Source of the DNA: Anseranas semipalmata | Taxonomy: Eukaryota > Chordata > Aves > Anseriformes > Anseranatidae | Direction: 5' to 3' | NCBI GenBank assembly: GCA_013399115.1 | Contig: VXAA01004297.1 | Span: 187,892-251,891, forward strand | Length of the DNA stretch: 64,000 nt | In this document: one piece after another, positions 14,301 through 29,300 of the stretch | Position numbering within the stretch: position 1 is the stretch's first letter | Layout of the letters: every line of letters starts with the position of its first letter | The notes under the pieces: generated by a model | The model's database searches: none | Seen by the model: the letters and a program-made list of their open reading frames with translations, nothing else | Told to the model about the DNA's origin: nothing | Made by a program: the position numbers and the translations under genes

Positions 14301-17300
14301 TTTGGAGCTTTATTTTTAATATTTAACAGAATTTCCCCCTGATGCCTTTGAACCGACAAACTTTGTGAAATCTTTATTTTTTTTCCTCCCAGGAGCAGTA
14401 ATGCTTTCTAGCCCAACAACAATAAAAAAAACTAACACCCCATACCCTCAAGTCAATTTTAAAATACTGACTGCTCTCAAGTTATATACTCCCTATGTCA
14501 GCTTCACATGAAGTCAGAGGCGTAGTGTGAGAAGACTAGCTATATGAATATCGTAGGTCAGCTGTAAATTGCTAAGCATATCACAGCCCCTTCTCTACAC
14601 ACCTCAACAAACAACACAGGCACTGAACATCTTCTGAACCACAAAATGCTAAAAAGATGTTAACATTTAATTTTTTTATTGAACCAGTACTCTGGTAACT
14701 CTGCATCCCTCAAAATCAGTCAACACGTCTTGAAGAAAATAAGCTTTCACATAGAAATTGCAACCTTTGATGACAGAGAGGGTTCACATAGGTTGTGGTT
14801 AACTTACCAAATACTGTTCAGAATGAAGAACAACTGTATAAAGATACACCCAAAAGGCAGAATCCCTCCCATGATAATTCCAGGTAATGGTTTTGTATAG
14901 AATGATTGCTCAGGAATCTGACGAGGAATTTGATTTGTGCGAACAGGGTGTTCAATAGCCTTCAAATGAAAATAAGAGATTGCTAAATAAATAACAAGTC
15001 AAACTACAGCGTGTCCTTTCTGCTTTCTTTTTGAAATGATTGCTGGTGGAAGTCTATTTATTTTGAGTATGCACATGCCTGTCTACCACTATGTTTGCAT
15101 TTTCTACCAGTCTAGCAAACAACGTTTGCAAGGCAAAACAGCTAGAAGAGTTCTTACTGAGAACGCTGCAACAGATATTTTGGGCTTCCCTTTTATGATT
15201 ATCTATGATCTGTGACATAGCTGGAGCTCATTTCTCATTTTTCAACTTGGGAGTGGTGGCGGTGCAGACGCTTGGTTTCTCCTTCTAAAAATCCCTGTAT
15301 GTTGTTTTTTTCCAGGATTTACTCCAAGAATCGCATTAGGGTAAACTTTCAAAGTGAGAGGATTCAATCTGGCAATTAAGTCTTACCTTAAGCTACATGC
15401 ATAAATCAGCATGGTGGGAAGAAAAAAACTGAAGGCAGATGAAAGCATACTTTGCCATCTTTCCCTTTTCTTAAAGATTACATCAAGAGCATCAACAATT
15501 TTAGCTTGGTACTTGCTTTCTTGTTTTTATTTTAACATATTTGTGACACCTTTCACATTGCCTTATAGCTTATCAAATCCTCCTTTTTTCAAGGAACTGC
15601 CTCTGTACAATGCAGGGTTTGTTTGTTTTTTTTTGCTGGAATTTCAACCTTATCAGGAAAATACAACACTGAATGGTGGTTAAGAAAAATGGGATAACAA
15701 TTGACTTAAAAAGCCTCCTACTATACTTAAACATTCTCTGAAGGCATTCCATGAGCACTACAGAAAGGTGGAACTCTGGCTTCCTATACAGGAAAAAAAA
15801 AAAAAACCAACAACACAGAAACAGATGAACTTACAGATCTTTAAGACCATGGGGCACAGTAACCACTTTTTAAGCAAAAGAGAACCACTCATTTCAATGC
15901 TTAAGAAGCTTTGGTCACCCATACCACAAGAACTCTCATGAAAGTGAGAAAATTGGTCAGTTCAGGAGGAAATCCCAATTAATTCAGTTTCTCTGAAAAA
16001 GCAGTGTTGTCTGCCAAGCAGTGAAAATCATTTACAGAACACTGAGGTGAACAAGATTTCACAAGAACTCTAGCAACTTAATCAGAAAATATCCTTCTAA
16101 AGTCTTGGTGTAGACAGGGGACAGGAACAAAAAAGCACAGGGGAAAAAAACAGAAATGCAAAAGTTGCTTTCCTTTACGCTTGGCTGGGTCAACAGAATT
16201 TTCTGGTAATGAAAGAAATACTAATTAAAATAAAGAATGCCCAGATCACTGCTTTATCTGGAGCAGTTGTTCAATCAAATACAATGATAACTCTAACCAT
16301 TGCTGAGAAATACCACCACCACTCATCAGCTGAATATCAAAGTCTTGGAATCTCGAGATCAGGTACGTAACGCAGCACTAAAACAACAGAACAGAACTGG
16401 AGTTGACAATTCCAACTAGCTTAGGTGCTACCTCAGTCATAGGCCATACAGTGAATTTTTATATATGTATATCAAGAAAAAACACTTACATTTTTCTTAA
16501 AGCCAAAATAGGCACCAATAAACGTCAATGGTACAGATATGCAAAACCAGAGTGCTAAAATAGCAACCAAAGTACCAAACGGAATAGCTGCCGAAGAGCC
16601 TTCTCCCCAGAGAATGAGGTTCATGATAAAAAAATCTGCAAATACAATTCTGAAAAATACATAACACACTTAAGGCACAGAAATACTCCTTAATATTTAA
16701 AGATGTTAACAAAATAATAGCGCTGTATGAAGATTTTACTGTAAATCTCTCAAAACCAGGTGACAAAAAATACCAAAATGAAGAGGTCAAGCTAGCAATT
16801 CTTTCATAATCTAGTGGGATTGAACTCCAGCAGGAGCTGACGTTCCAACTAAGCAGTTTCAAATATACGCTTGTCTTAACTACACTTCAGGGTAAGACTG
16901 CTTGCTGTGATTAAGTAGAAAAATTTAACACAGTGGTTATACAGTATATGACACCATAAGACCAACTACAGTGTGGTCAGAAAGACAGCCTACAGAGTAA
17001 AAATAACAATGAAAAATTATGTCTGTCTAAAACTTACTAGTATCAAATTGCTCTTTCCTAAATCAACCTTTTCACGTGGTGAGAGTAAATAAAAAGCTTA
17101 CATAAAAAAATCTAAGTATGATATGCCATTAACATAGTCATCTTTGTCAAATGTGCCTTGATATTCTTATAGTTTCTGAAACAAAGGCACAATGTAATAA
17201 GATTTACTTATATAGCTGAAGCTTGAAAATTAGCTATGCATGTCAGAGAAGCAATTTAATTCTTTTAATCGCGGTTATATTCTCAACTTACCCAGGACAA

Positions 17301-20300
17301 AGGAATGATGTCAGCAGGACATTTGTTTTCCATTTCTCACCTCCAAATGCTATATTAAAACATTTGACAGTCATCAAAACATGCATTAAGCTCACAACTA
17401 TTAATTTTCCAGTCCATTTAGCTGTTACTTAGCTTGCAGATACTCAAATAATGTGCTATCATGCTCAAATTTCAAATACTAAACTAAAGCTTTAGTAATA
17501 ATAAAACTGAATTCTCTCATCTTATTGCTTAATCACAGAGCTTCAAAGCAAAGAAAATGCTCAGACCAATGACAGGAAAAGTATCCAAGTAAATAAACTG
17601 GGCCTCTGAGCACTTTATCTATGGTAAAAGGAAAAAACAGATTTGCAGTATTTTTAAGTCTTTAAAAAACCGTTTAAACCTGGAATGATTAAGAACTTTC
17701 AGTTTTCTAGCACTTGATTGCAGGTTTCATTAGAAAAAAATGTGAAAAGCAAGCTAAACAGTTTTCTTGAAATAATTCTTGTCTAAGAATCTTATAAGAA
17801 AGTTAGGACTAATGCTTACAGAAAGCAGTGATGTTCTCTTAAGTCTTAACAGCATTAAGCACTGGTGATACCCAAAGACCACAGCTAGCATTATTAAAAA
17901 AAAATCCTTATGAGTTTGTACTACACTGATAAAAATTCTAGTCAGTGTACTTTCAAATGAAAATATCCCGCTGGAATTCAGTGAAGCTGACAATTTCATC
18001 TGAGCAGTGCTGTAACGACATGCTTTTTTATTTCAGGAATCAGAAATGATTATGGTTAGAATGATTTTAATTAAGTTTCTATTCCTTCAGAAAATCTTGG
18101 TAGAACGTGGCACTGGTAATTAATATTAACCAGTTATTTTTCAACTAAGGCATCGCTTTTTAAATGCAATGTTGAAAAAAGTTTTAAACCAAATATCTAT
18201 TTCAGTTATATTTTGCTTTACATGTCTCTCAGTATTTTATTTGCATACTGTAAGGAAACACATTTGTGTTGACATGCTCTATACAGGGCTACCATTTGTT
18301 GTAACAAGAGTACCTCTGGAGTAGTCACTTACTGTCTTACTAGTTAAACTGAATATTCCAGTATCAACTAAGCTCACAATAAATGAGATATAGTTATTAT
18401 TAGCCACATCTCCACCAAAGATACAGGACTCAGTTTAACATCAACAAACTTCAAAATATCCCTCAAAATACAAAATATCCAGCATGATATAAAGAACACT
18501 ACTACCTTCAACAGTGTTTCTGGTCCTAAAACCTCTTTCCATTTAAGTCTAATTGGCTTGAAGAGAAGTTCATTACCACATCGCTACCATTGTGGAAAAA
18601 CTCCCCACAAAATGAGAACCCTCTTTCCCCAGTGGTTGTCCACACATGCAAATTATAAAAGGGGAAGAAAGTGAAGAACTCCAATGCCTGCTGCCAAGTT
18701 CAAGTTCAAATATAAATTCTCCCTCTAGCACTATATGTTCAGAACTACAATAGTCCAAAAGATCCAGCTTGCTCAGTCATAAACAGTCTTGTACCTTAAG
18801 TAAGGTAATTAAGACAAGGTGTATAAAGAATGGTATGCTTAACCTCAAAATAAACCAGAAGGTACGGGAACAAACTATTTAAGATTACTGGGCAGGCCTT
18901 GAAATGATGGCTAACTGGAATGAGTTGAGGAAAACAGTATCAACTAACTACTGCCAGGTGCCCAAACACCACTGGGCTGCCACAGCTACATAATACCCAA
19001 TAATTCCCCCGCAGCCCCCAGTCTGATGAGCACCATTCTCACCATTCATGGAACTAGCTAAAGAGAGGTGGCAAAAAATCTCAGGCATGCAAGAACAGAG
19101 GCTCATCATTCGGAAAGAAAATGTGTTACCAAACAACATCAACAGCTAAAGCTAAAAGCAAATTAAGGGTCCCCATTCCCCCATCCAGAGGAAAACATAA
19201 GTACTAAACTGTCAGAAGTAATTAGTATTAGTAAAATGGAATTTGTTTCCCAATTCCATAAATACATAGCAGCAAGAGCAATTCAGGGTCTCTAGGCATG
19301 ATCACATCAAAATTGGTTTAACCATGTCAGTATTCTATATGTATTTTCTGTTACGGTAAGTACATTTCTTCCTCATGCCCCGAGGGAAACTACAGACCGT
19401 ACCATAAAACAAAAATCAGTTCTATGATGATAATTTACTTTAATGAACTTCAGCCCTGTCATTTTAAATAACTTTTACTTACATTTGTAGAATCTGGCAG
19501 CAACATAACCTGCTGGAGTTCCAAGCAGTACCCACAAAACTACAGCACAGGTCATTAGAGCTCCCCGGTTAGCAGGTGATAAAAATCCCAGGCAAGCAAA
19601 AACTATGAAGCAGAGATGCACAATTTTAGAAATTAATTTCACATTTGACTTAAAGCCTGTATATCATTTAGTGTACGTGGACTTTAAGGTAAAAATTTGT
19701 AAACCTGGTACATCAGCTCAGCTGTTTGTCATCTTAGACTTAGAAGAAGTTTCCAGACAAAACCATACCACTATTTTTACTAGTACCATGCATCTAGCAG
19801 TGAGAAGACCATCTCTGCTGGACTAACTCCTCTCCACTTTCTTACTTACACAGCGTAACAAAAGTCATTATTAAGATCTGCGTGCCAGAGCCTAGAAAAA
19901 CAGACAACAGCATTCCTTTTCTTGGGGGCCTGAAAATATCACCATGAACCAGCTTCCAGCCAAATTCTTCCTGAGCATCTTCCTGTAAAGGAAATACACC
20001 TATTTTAAAACAGTAGATTGCCACTTAAATAGCCCATTACAAAAATACTTCTAGCTGAAAAAAATTACATTCCAAATACATTCTAGGAGGTACATTTCAG
20101 ACTTACAGTGGAATCCATCTGATTGTATCTTGCAATGTCTTTATGCAGTGTCCTCAACATAATCATAGCTACCATTCCAGACAGAAAAAGGACAATCACC
20201 AAGGAATTCATAATACTGCATTGGTTGAAAAATAATAGTAAAGTCATTATTCAAATTGCAATGTAAAAACATTTCAGTACACTACGCTTGAAGACAGACT

Positions 20301-23300
20301 TTCTTTCTCACCTAAACCATTGAATGTGAGTGTGAGGCATGGATTCCAAAATATAATCCCATCTTGATGCCCACCTTATATTTTTTTCTTCCTTAAAGAA
20401 AAAACACATCAGTTTCAGACACAACCAGTGTCCAACTTAAATTCATAAAAGTTGATATTCATGCAAAGCAATCCTAAATCTCATGATGAACTAAAAAAAA
20501 TGATTTTGCATGGCTCAAAGGTACTAGTTTAATAATTACCTAAAACATACCTAAGATCTGTAGAATGTAAAACAAAATATTTTCTGAATAATATTAAGTA
20601 CCCATGTCATCTTAGGACACAAAGATGTATTACTTTTGTTGTACTTCTTCATTTCAAGAATTGCTTTAACTCATCTGGAATTCAAATGACTAGTGAAATA
20701 ATCAAGAACATGAATTTTTTAGCTTATGTAAGTCAACACCACGTATTCAGAGACTAAGCTGTGCTATACAAAGAGTCTCCAGCATAAAGGTCCACTTTTC
20801 AAATAGGGTCCTGTCCAAATTACCCTTTGCTTTCATGCAGCCTCATTTCAGTAACAACTACCAATCCAATTACATTCAGCTTATGCTGCAAGACAGGTAA
20901 GGAGACAAATACTACAAAACTTACACTGCTACTAGAGGGAAACAATTATTCTCTGATGTATTTCAACTGATTATACTTATTCAGACTGAATATTCATCAA
21001 TTAGAAATACTTCAGAGAGCATTTGTTTTATTTTTCAGAGTAAACATGAAAAAAGGCATAAATAGGGCTGATCAACCTGAAGATTACTATTAAAGACGAC
21101 CTTGGAAAAAAGAAAGCTTTTGCAGCAGGCCTACAACACTAATTTGCTGAAACACATGATTTCTCAGACTTAGAGCTCAGAATGAGAAATAATTTGCTGG
21201 ACAATCTAGGCAGACATAGAAAGCATGATTCTTTTAAAAAACACATATGCCTTTTACAGAGCGTGTGGGGAAGTATGCAAAATTGAAAGGCATGTGCTTA
21301 GGTCCCAAGACATTGCCAATATTCCAGTTCAAATAAAGTTTTTTAACTACAAGTTTCCTATTCTGAAATAATTTTAGCTGTCCATCTTTAAAAATTCCAA
21401 TTTTAAAATTCCAATTATTAATACAAACGATTTTATCTTAAAAGGTAATTATCACAAAAAATTTAGCACTCACTTGAAAAGAAACTGAGTACGTGTAAGC
21501 TATTTTGACTTCTCCGCTAGCCTTATTACTTATATCCATAGGTACTCCTGAACAATCAGGGTTGTCTGGATGAGTATGCTTGTAACTGCGGGAAAGAAAA
21601 ACACAGAATGAGCACTGCTTCACTAACAACACGATTAAAGATAGCATTCATTCATCTTACACAAGCATCAGTTTCATCCACAACTCTTCCCTCACATATC
21701 AGAATTGCTCTTAATGCCTCGTAACTTTCAGAGTTCATAAGGAATGTGTCACAAGCAGGGAACTTTCCGACACCTGAACTTTTTAAACAAACATTGTCTC
21801 TTCTAAAAAGATAACTATAGAAGAATATACTCTCTAAAACAGACCACCACCAGTTAAAGAAGTGTGAATACTGCCAAGAAGCTCCAAAACAGAAGTTATA
21901 ATACAACAGAATTACTAACTTCTGCCAAACAGTTAGGTATCGGGGGAAAAAAAAAAAAAAAAAAGTACTTTCATCATGAAGCTGGAACAACAGTGGAACA
22001 AGCTCAGTTATACCATGAATACAAAACAAAAGACAGACAAGATGGTAAGAAATAATAGAAACAGACAACAGTTGTGGAAAGGCCACACAGACAGCAGAAC
22101 AAGTGATGAGTATACTTGTGAAATCATCGCATTCAAATCGTGATTGCTGAAGACATCAAATGTTGCACTCTACTGCTGCCTCAGGCACCGATGGCTTATT
22201 CAGTGACAAGACAGAATGTTCTCTAGTAGGGAAGTGAGGGTTGCTTCCCTTAACGCATACTACGTCCAGGTTTCATTTCATCTTTTTTTTTGGCACAAAT
22301 AGGAAACAGCGCACAAAGATCTACAGAATTCAGCATAAGAATTAGGCTGTCCTTCATTAGACTCCATCAATCAACAGGAAAGCTAACCTAGATGTCACAC
22401 ATCTGAAAACATTTCTGACTAGCAACAGGTCTCCAAATCAAAGCAAGTATCTTGGGATGGACCACTGTTTGAGGACAACTTATTTCTGACTAACCTTTTT
22501 GGTTCGAGTTTCGCAGCAACAAGTCTTGCTCCCAGAGCTTCATTTTCCACAACATGGTAATATATTTTTATGTCAACATGATTGAAGATATAAAAAGTGT
22601 CTTTTTCATGAAATTCTGACTGGAATGATAAAAAAAGATATTAAAACATCAGTAAGATAAAGACGTTTGAAAGCCTTATGCAGAACCTTACAAAAAGTAA
22701 TTTTAGACTGCATACAGTTTTCTTGTCAAGAAGTTCTCTTACAAGATGAATGCACAATTCTGGGAAAACATAAAAGTGCTTTGTTGCATTAAAAAAAATA
22801 AAGTAGAAAAATTAATGCTAGGAACTACAATTTAAGAGTAGAACTTCACCAGGGACGATTGAGGAACTGAGGATGTTACATTTTATTCAACTGAAGCAGC
22901 AAACTGAATAGATAGCTATGCAACAACCTTCACAACCAGAAGTGTTTCATAAACAATTAGCTATTTTAAAACACTGTGTGTATTTTTCACAGATTAAACC
23001 AAAACTTCCAAGACAAACAATGCAAATAATTGCTGTCTGTGACAGAACCACCTCCACATTTGAAAAAAGTGCAAAGCTGTACTGCAAGCAGCAGCCAAGA
23101 ATGTTGAATACACATCTCAGGTGAAGGGACATACCAGCTTGAAAACTAGTTAGTTAAACAAGCTGTTAAATTAAAAGCTTTATATCTACTCAAGTTCAAT
23201 TAGTACTTCTTCAGGGTTCTGTCCCTACCCTTTTCCACAGAGGGCCCTAATTATAAGACTGGTTTCTATACATACAGTGTTCTACAGTCCTTCAATTACT

Positions 23301-26300
23301 CCTTCAGAGATTATTTTCCTTTTATTAAAAACAAATATTTCAACAACGTGAAAAAATATTGTCAGATTACATATTAGATCATAGATGTTCTTCAAGAAAT
23401 CTATTTATATGGAGTATCTGAAACCAATTCATTATGCAGGAAAGGAAACAAAATTAGAAACTGCCAGGAACTGTCATCTTTGATAACTTCCATGAAGCGG
23501 CAGGTAAAACCAAAAACCTATTTCAGGTTCTCAGTCACCTCTCCATAGAAGAGGTCTAGTGTAATCTGAAGACAGTCTAGATTTCCTAATGCATTCTTAT
23601 CTCCATAATGCTTGCAGTGCATTTATCTGGACCTCCACCAGTTAATCCAAAAGATCCGTCTCTTCCAAAGAGAAGCTTAATTCACTCGGGATGCTTACAG
23701 TCTGCCTTCTTCCATTAGCCCACATGGCTTTAGGGAAAGTCGTCCTTCAAGAAGTATTAATTTCCACGCAGAGATACAAACATGTGTATGAACACCTGTT
23801 TCCACGAAAACACTTCTATCCCACAAAAACGTCAAGTCCAAGTCTTCGAATGTTTAGATTTCATAGGCAATGAAGGACAACACATTTGTCTCCTCCTACA
23901 CCCCTTACATATACTAAATGCTATGCAAGTTCGTCTCTTCCCTCTATCTTTTTGAGCCTTTCTGTATTACACAACAGAGGAGACAGTTCTTAGACAAGCT
24001 TAGATGAGACTTACAAATTGTAGTACGTGCAGAGATATCAAAACGCTTCCCTAGTTCTAGGGAACAAGTGTTCTTAAGATAGTGAGGACTCACCATAGAA
24101 ACAAGGCATAGAAGAAACACGAGTCTTTAAATTAGTAAAAAGGGGATACCGAAAAAAACAAACTCATAAACATACATTAATAACACAGGCATCTTTTGGA
24201 CGGCCATCTTCTGTAATATAACAGCCAATGGGAAAACCAGGATTGCAGAACCTCTGGCCATCTTCAACATCATAGCACCAGGTCACAGGCATGTTGTCCA
24301 CAATCCTGTAAATTATATACCGACATTTCACAATCTTTCAAAATACATAGTGTAATGCAAATAAAAACAGATTAATCTAACTTTGCTGTATTCATTATTG
24401 GAAGACTAACTACGAGAAGAACATTTCTTTCAGATCTTAAGCCACTGACTGCCAGTCTAATTTTCAAATTAGATATAACCATATATTGTTCAATTGAATT
24501 TTTTTTTTTTTTTTTTAAACAGAATAGTATTTCTGCAGAAGATGGGTTGGAAATGGGTGGCTTACTCTGTGACCACAAAAGCATTCTATTTACTGGACTA
24601 GTTTCTTAAAGTCCCCTTACAAATATAGCCAAAAACATAATGCTCTTCCACTCTGGAGACATAAGAATTAACTGTTTCATTTTTTTCTTTAAAAATAGCC
24701 CAAATCATCCATTAAAGCAACTAAAATGAACTAGATAATTTCAAGTTTCAAGACAAAACACACAAAAAAATTGTGCTCACACATTATTAATTCTCCATCT
24801 TTCCCATTGCTCTAACTGCAAAACACAATTTTCTTGACACTGTTTAAAGTTTGATTTTGCGTTAAAGTGTAAATTTGGGGTTTTTGTTATATGTGAATTT
24901 CTGACCACCTACCTCATTTGCTGTTCCCTGAGAGTATGTAATATTTTAACTAGATGGTTTACACAAGAAAAAAAAATTTAAGCCAGTACACATATGGGAA
25001 AGTAATTGCTTTCAAACCTCCTGCCATTGTTTACCTGCTGCATTTATTATCATTTCATAAGATTTATATTTACATTATCTAAAAGTCTTGAGCCTGGTAG
25101 GTTTACAGTTCAGTTTCAATGGAAAGTTTGTAGGAGAACTCCAAACCTCCATGAAGACTTGCAGAAAATCATGGAATAGTTTGAGTTGGAAACGACCTTT
25201 AAAGACCACCTAGTTCCAACCCCCTGCCAGGGGCAGGGACACCTCCCACCAGACCAGGTTGCCCAAAGCCCCATCAACCTGACCTTGAGCACTTCCAGAG
25301 ATGGGGCATCCACAGCTTCTCTGGCCAAAGAGTTCCAGTGCCTCACCACCCTCACAGTGAAGAATTTCAATCCACTCACTGCCCAGCCTGTATTCATGTT
25401 TGGACTTGCCCTGACCCAGGTGCAACACCTTGCACTTGGCCTTGTTGAACTTCACGAGGTTCACACAGGCCCACCTCTCAGACATGTCAAAGTCCCTCCG
25501 GATGGCATCCCTTCCCTCCAGCATGTCAACTGCACCGCGCAGCTTGGAGTTATCCCTAAACTTGCTGAGGGTACACTCAATCCCAATGTCCATGTCACCA
25601 ATGAAAACATTAAACAGTACCAGTCCCAATGTGGACCCCTGAGGGACACCACACATCACTGGTCTCCACCTGGATATTGAACCATCAACTGCTAGTCTTT
25701 GGATGTGGCCATCCAGCCAATTCCTTATCCATTGTCNATCCCAATGTCCATGTCACCAATGAAAACATTAAACAGTACCAGTCCCAATGTGGACCCCTGA
25801 GGGACACCACACATCACTGGTCTCCACCTGGATATTGAACCATCAACTGCTAGTCTTTGGATGTGGCCATCCAGCCAATTCCTTATCCATTGTCCACCAT
25901 CAAATCCACATCTCTCCAATTTAGAGACAAGGATGTTGCATGGGACTGTTGTCAAAAGCTTTACACAAAAAAATGTGAGACAGTAAGATATAAACACTAT
26001 CCAACATGCTACAAATAGGACAAATGGCAAAAACAAACATATACTTTTAGACAGAGAAAAGATACCCATCACGCTCACCTCTCCCTCTGTGGAAAAGTAC
26101 TAAAAAAACATGTTTATTTACGTTATGAAGAGTTTTAACTAGCTGAAAGATAAATCCAAAAAGAAAATCATTCAAAGAAGATTTAAAATCCGGCAGCTGC
26201 CCTTAGGGCATCATTAATTGCTCCAAGATATGTTTTTACAGGTCATTTACTAAATGACACACATGAAGGCACGGACAACAGCTACTTTTTGTGCATTGCT

Positions 26301-29300
26301 AAACCAAAAAAAAAGACATCCCACTGAAACTTAACACCATACATTTTTGTAAAATTTATCAAGCTGCTGAATATTCTTTACAATTAAACATGTCACAAGT
26401 ACAATCACTAGGCCACTAACATTAACAAATACCTGGTACTCATTAGGTACTTTTCAATACCTAATAAACTGCAGAATTATTACTTCAAACAACAACAACG
26501 AGCTACTTAGTCTGTTGTAACACTAAGTAGCACTATTTTTTTTTTCAAGTGCAACAACAGATGAGGGTAAAAGAAAGATATGTTGTACCTTTGTTCACAA
26601 AACATAAGGAGGTCTGCATCATCCCTACCATTGGCTAACATACAGAAATAAGTAGCAACATTGACTCATATTGACACGATGGAAGGAATTTAAGAAAAGT
26701 CCTTCCAAAAACACAATTTGCAGGTTCTCTGCAGACTCCAAAGTCTCTTGCAGAGCTGTAAACAGCAGCAGCAACAACCAAATCTGACTTTCTTCACCAT
26801 GCTACTATGGGGCACAATTAAGATGCTGATTTGGAGCTACTCCAGGTGCAGATTCGTTACACGTGGTTCTTATTTGGAATTTTACCTTCATTTCGTAAAT
26901 GAAGTACCTTCATGAAATGAATAGTACCTTCATTTCATAAATCAAAAAACAGGTAAAGCATTAACCTATTGCAAATGAGTTTGGTTGGGATAAAGGTTTT
27001 CCCTTGCATCTTCTGCAGCAAAGGCGTACTAAGCTGCCTTCAAGCTGCAACGCTGGAACAAATTGATAATTTAAGAGGCAAAACATTTTTCACAGTTAAT
27101 CTTCAAATTTAAAATGACTTGAAGAGATTATACATGAGGACCAAATATGCTATACAACAGTGTTCTTATACGTCTCTCAAGAACATCTGGTGATGAACGT
27201 TGTCAGCCAAGATATCACTATAGCTGTTGAGTCCAATTCAGTATGTCAATTACTAATCTTATTAAGTGGCTTTTAAAACCTTAAAAGTACTTTAACACCA
27301 TCTGTGTTCCCCAGGAATTTTCTGACACATGGAAGCCCGATAATAAACCTCTATTAAATCTTCACTTATGCTACCTTGCCGATTCCTGTACATCATAACC
27401 CTATACGATACTCTTGGACTATGCACCATTCACCACAAAATCCAGCCACTTCCACTTTGGGGAGCTGTGGTTGAGGGGGGGTACTATCGTTACCATAACA
27501 GACACAAACAGGGATTCTTCATGTCACTGGTTCTAACGTTTTAGGGCAATAGACCTAGCACTTCTACCATTTATTTTTTGCTATTAAAAGAACTAAGAAC
27601 ATAAGAACATACAGTACCGTAAATTTAAAGGGCAGTTTTCCCACTAAAAATGGAACTACATCTTATTTGAATAAAAACAACTATCAATTTAGTTGCATAG
27701 GCTAAAAAGTATATGTAAACATACTGAGTATATTTGTAAACCAATTTAGTCAGAGGTGGAAGAAAACAGTCTAAAATACTTCTATGCGTGATTAGTTTTT
27801 ACAGTTTTCAGTATCAACAGCTTAAGTTTTGGACTCTTCTAAAAGAAAAAGAAGTGGATTTGTTTCAAGGAGTGACAGGGTCATAGCCCTGGGAAATTTT
27901 TCATTTACATCAATTTTCACTTACACACTAAAACATACACAATCTTTAAAGGTTAAGCTTCATGCCACACCAACACATATCAGTGAAATTCAAAGTGATG
28001 CAAATATTATAAATACATGCAATATTTAAAAGGAATATAACCAAATGAAATATCTTTGAAGTTCTACTTATTTCAGCATTAGGCATATGCACTCCAAATC
28101 CATGCAAAAGCAGCTGCACCTTTCAGAGTTTCTTTTCTCCCTGGTTCACTCACATAAACACATAGGTATTGCTTGCAAACCACTCTCACCTAATCTACCA
28201 ACTTCCAACTTCACTCATTTTCGAGAAGTTTCCAAAACGATTTAGATCAGTGAGCCATGACCTACTCCTAAACATGCCCATTCAGCTTCCACTAACAGCA
28301 GGAAAAGCACTCACTGCCTATCCAGTATGGGGGCTGTTTTCTGAAGAAACAGAACGTGGTATTAGAGAAAAACATTTAATGACAGAGGCAACATTCAACA
28401 TCTCACCTGCATTTTTACTAACATATCCAGAATGTTTTCATCTAGTTAGACAAAGACAGAAATCTTTGTTTCAGTGAAGCAGACAGTACATATTTAGAAT
28501 CATCTGGGCAGTGTTAATTATGCTCACGTATTACTTCCAAATACATGCCAAAGTAAACAACCCTGACAATTTAATGCTTAAGTTGTTCCTTCTACACTCG
28601 CACCCAAAGGCTGCTGTTAGCACAGAATACCACCGTACAAAGCACTATACAAATACAGATAGCATGGATGGATGTTTCTCATGTCAAGATAGAAGCTGCA
28701 GATAAACGTTTCCCAGCTCTTGGATGTGGGTGCAGAGCATAGCTAAACCCTAACTGAAAATGAGCATCAGATTCAACACACACATTCAGCCCTGCTCCAG
28801 CCTTAATGCCCATTAGAAAAGAACCTCAACATCCAAGCAGAAACAGAGCCCCAGCATGTTCCAAGGTAACTCAGATGGTATAAAAACACCCGTTACAGAA
28901 GGACTGAGGGAACAGAAGAGGACTAAGTGTTTATGCATTCCTCAATTTAATTAACTCTTCTTCACTGGCCACCATTCACTTGCATATCCTATAAGACAAA
29001 CACACTTTGCCTAAAAAACTTCCTCAGAACTGTTGATCCCATCTCCTGGACACAACATTCCAGGGAGAGTGCAAAGGCTCTTGAGAAGAACAAAGACAAC
29101 ATAGCAATAGAATGAAGGTCTCTTAAGACTTTTCTCAAACTAGGGCAGGATTAACTTCTACACTTACAGGTGCAAAGAAATAGCAGTATTTTACAGTAAG
29201 CAGACAGGCAGCACAAAAATCACATACTACGTTTGGAAACAGATTTGTTTCCACGAGATAAGCATTCATTCCTGATGCTTGCTCTTCAAGCAAAAAAAAA

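Larger units (their letters stand above)
13040..16489 (-). other. TM9SF2 introns 13-15
   Basis: Introns 13 (14960-16489), 14 (13751-14807) and 15 (13040-13638). AT-rich and unique apart from short A-tracts (about 13,053 and 15,790) and a degenerate ancient palindromic repeat in intron 14 near 14,024-14,095. Confidence 0.7.
20216..24175 (-). other. TM9SF2 introns 5-8
   Basis: Introns 5 (22620-24175), 6 (21586-22494), 7 (20392-21473) and 8 (20216-20311). Contents are AT-rich and unique except for a poly-A tract at 21947-21964 in intron 6. I recognise no RNA gene. Confidence 0.7.

Noticed and set aside
25186..25680. 164-codon plus-strand open frame
   Set aside because: It is the antisense shadow of the CR1 reverse-transcriptase remnant.
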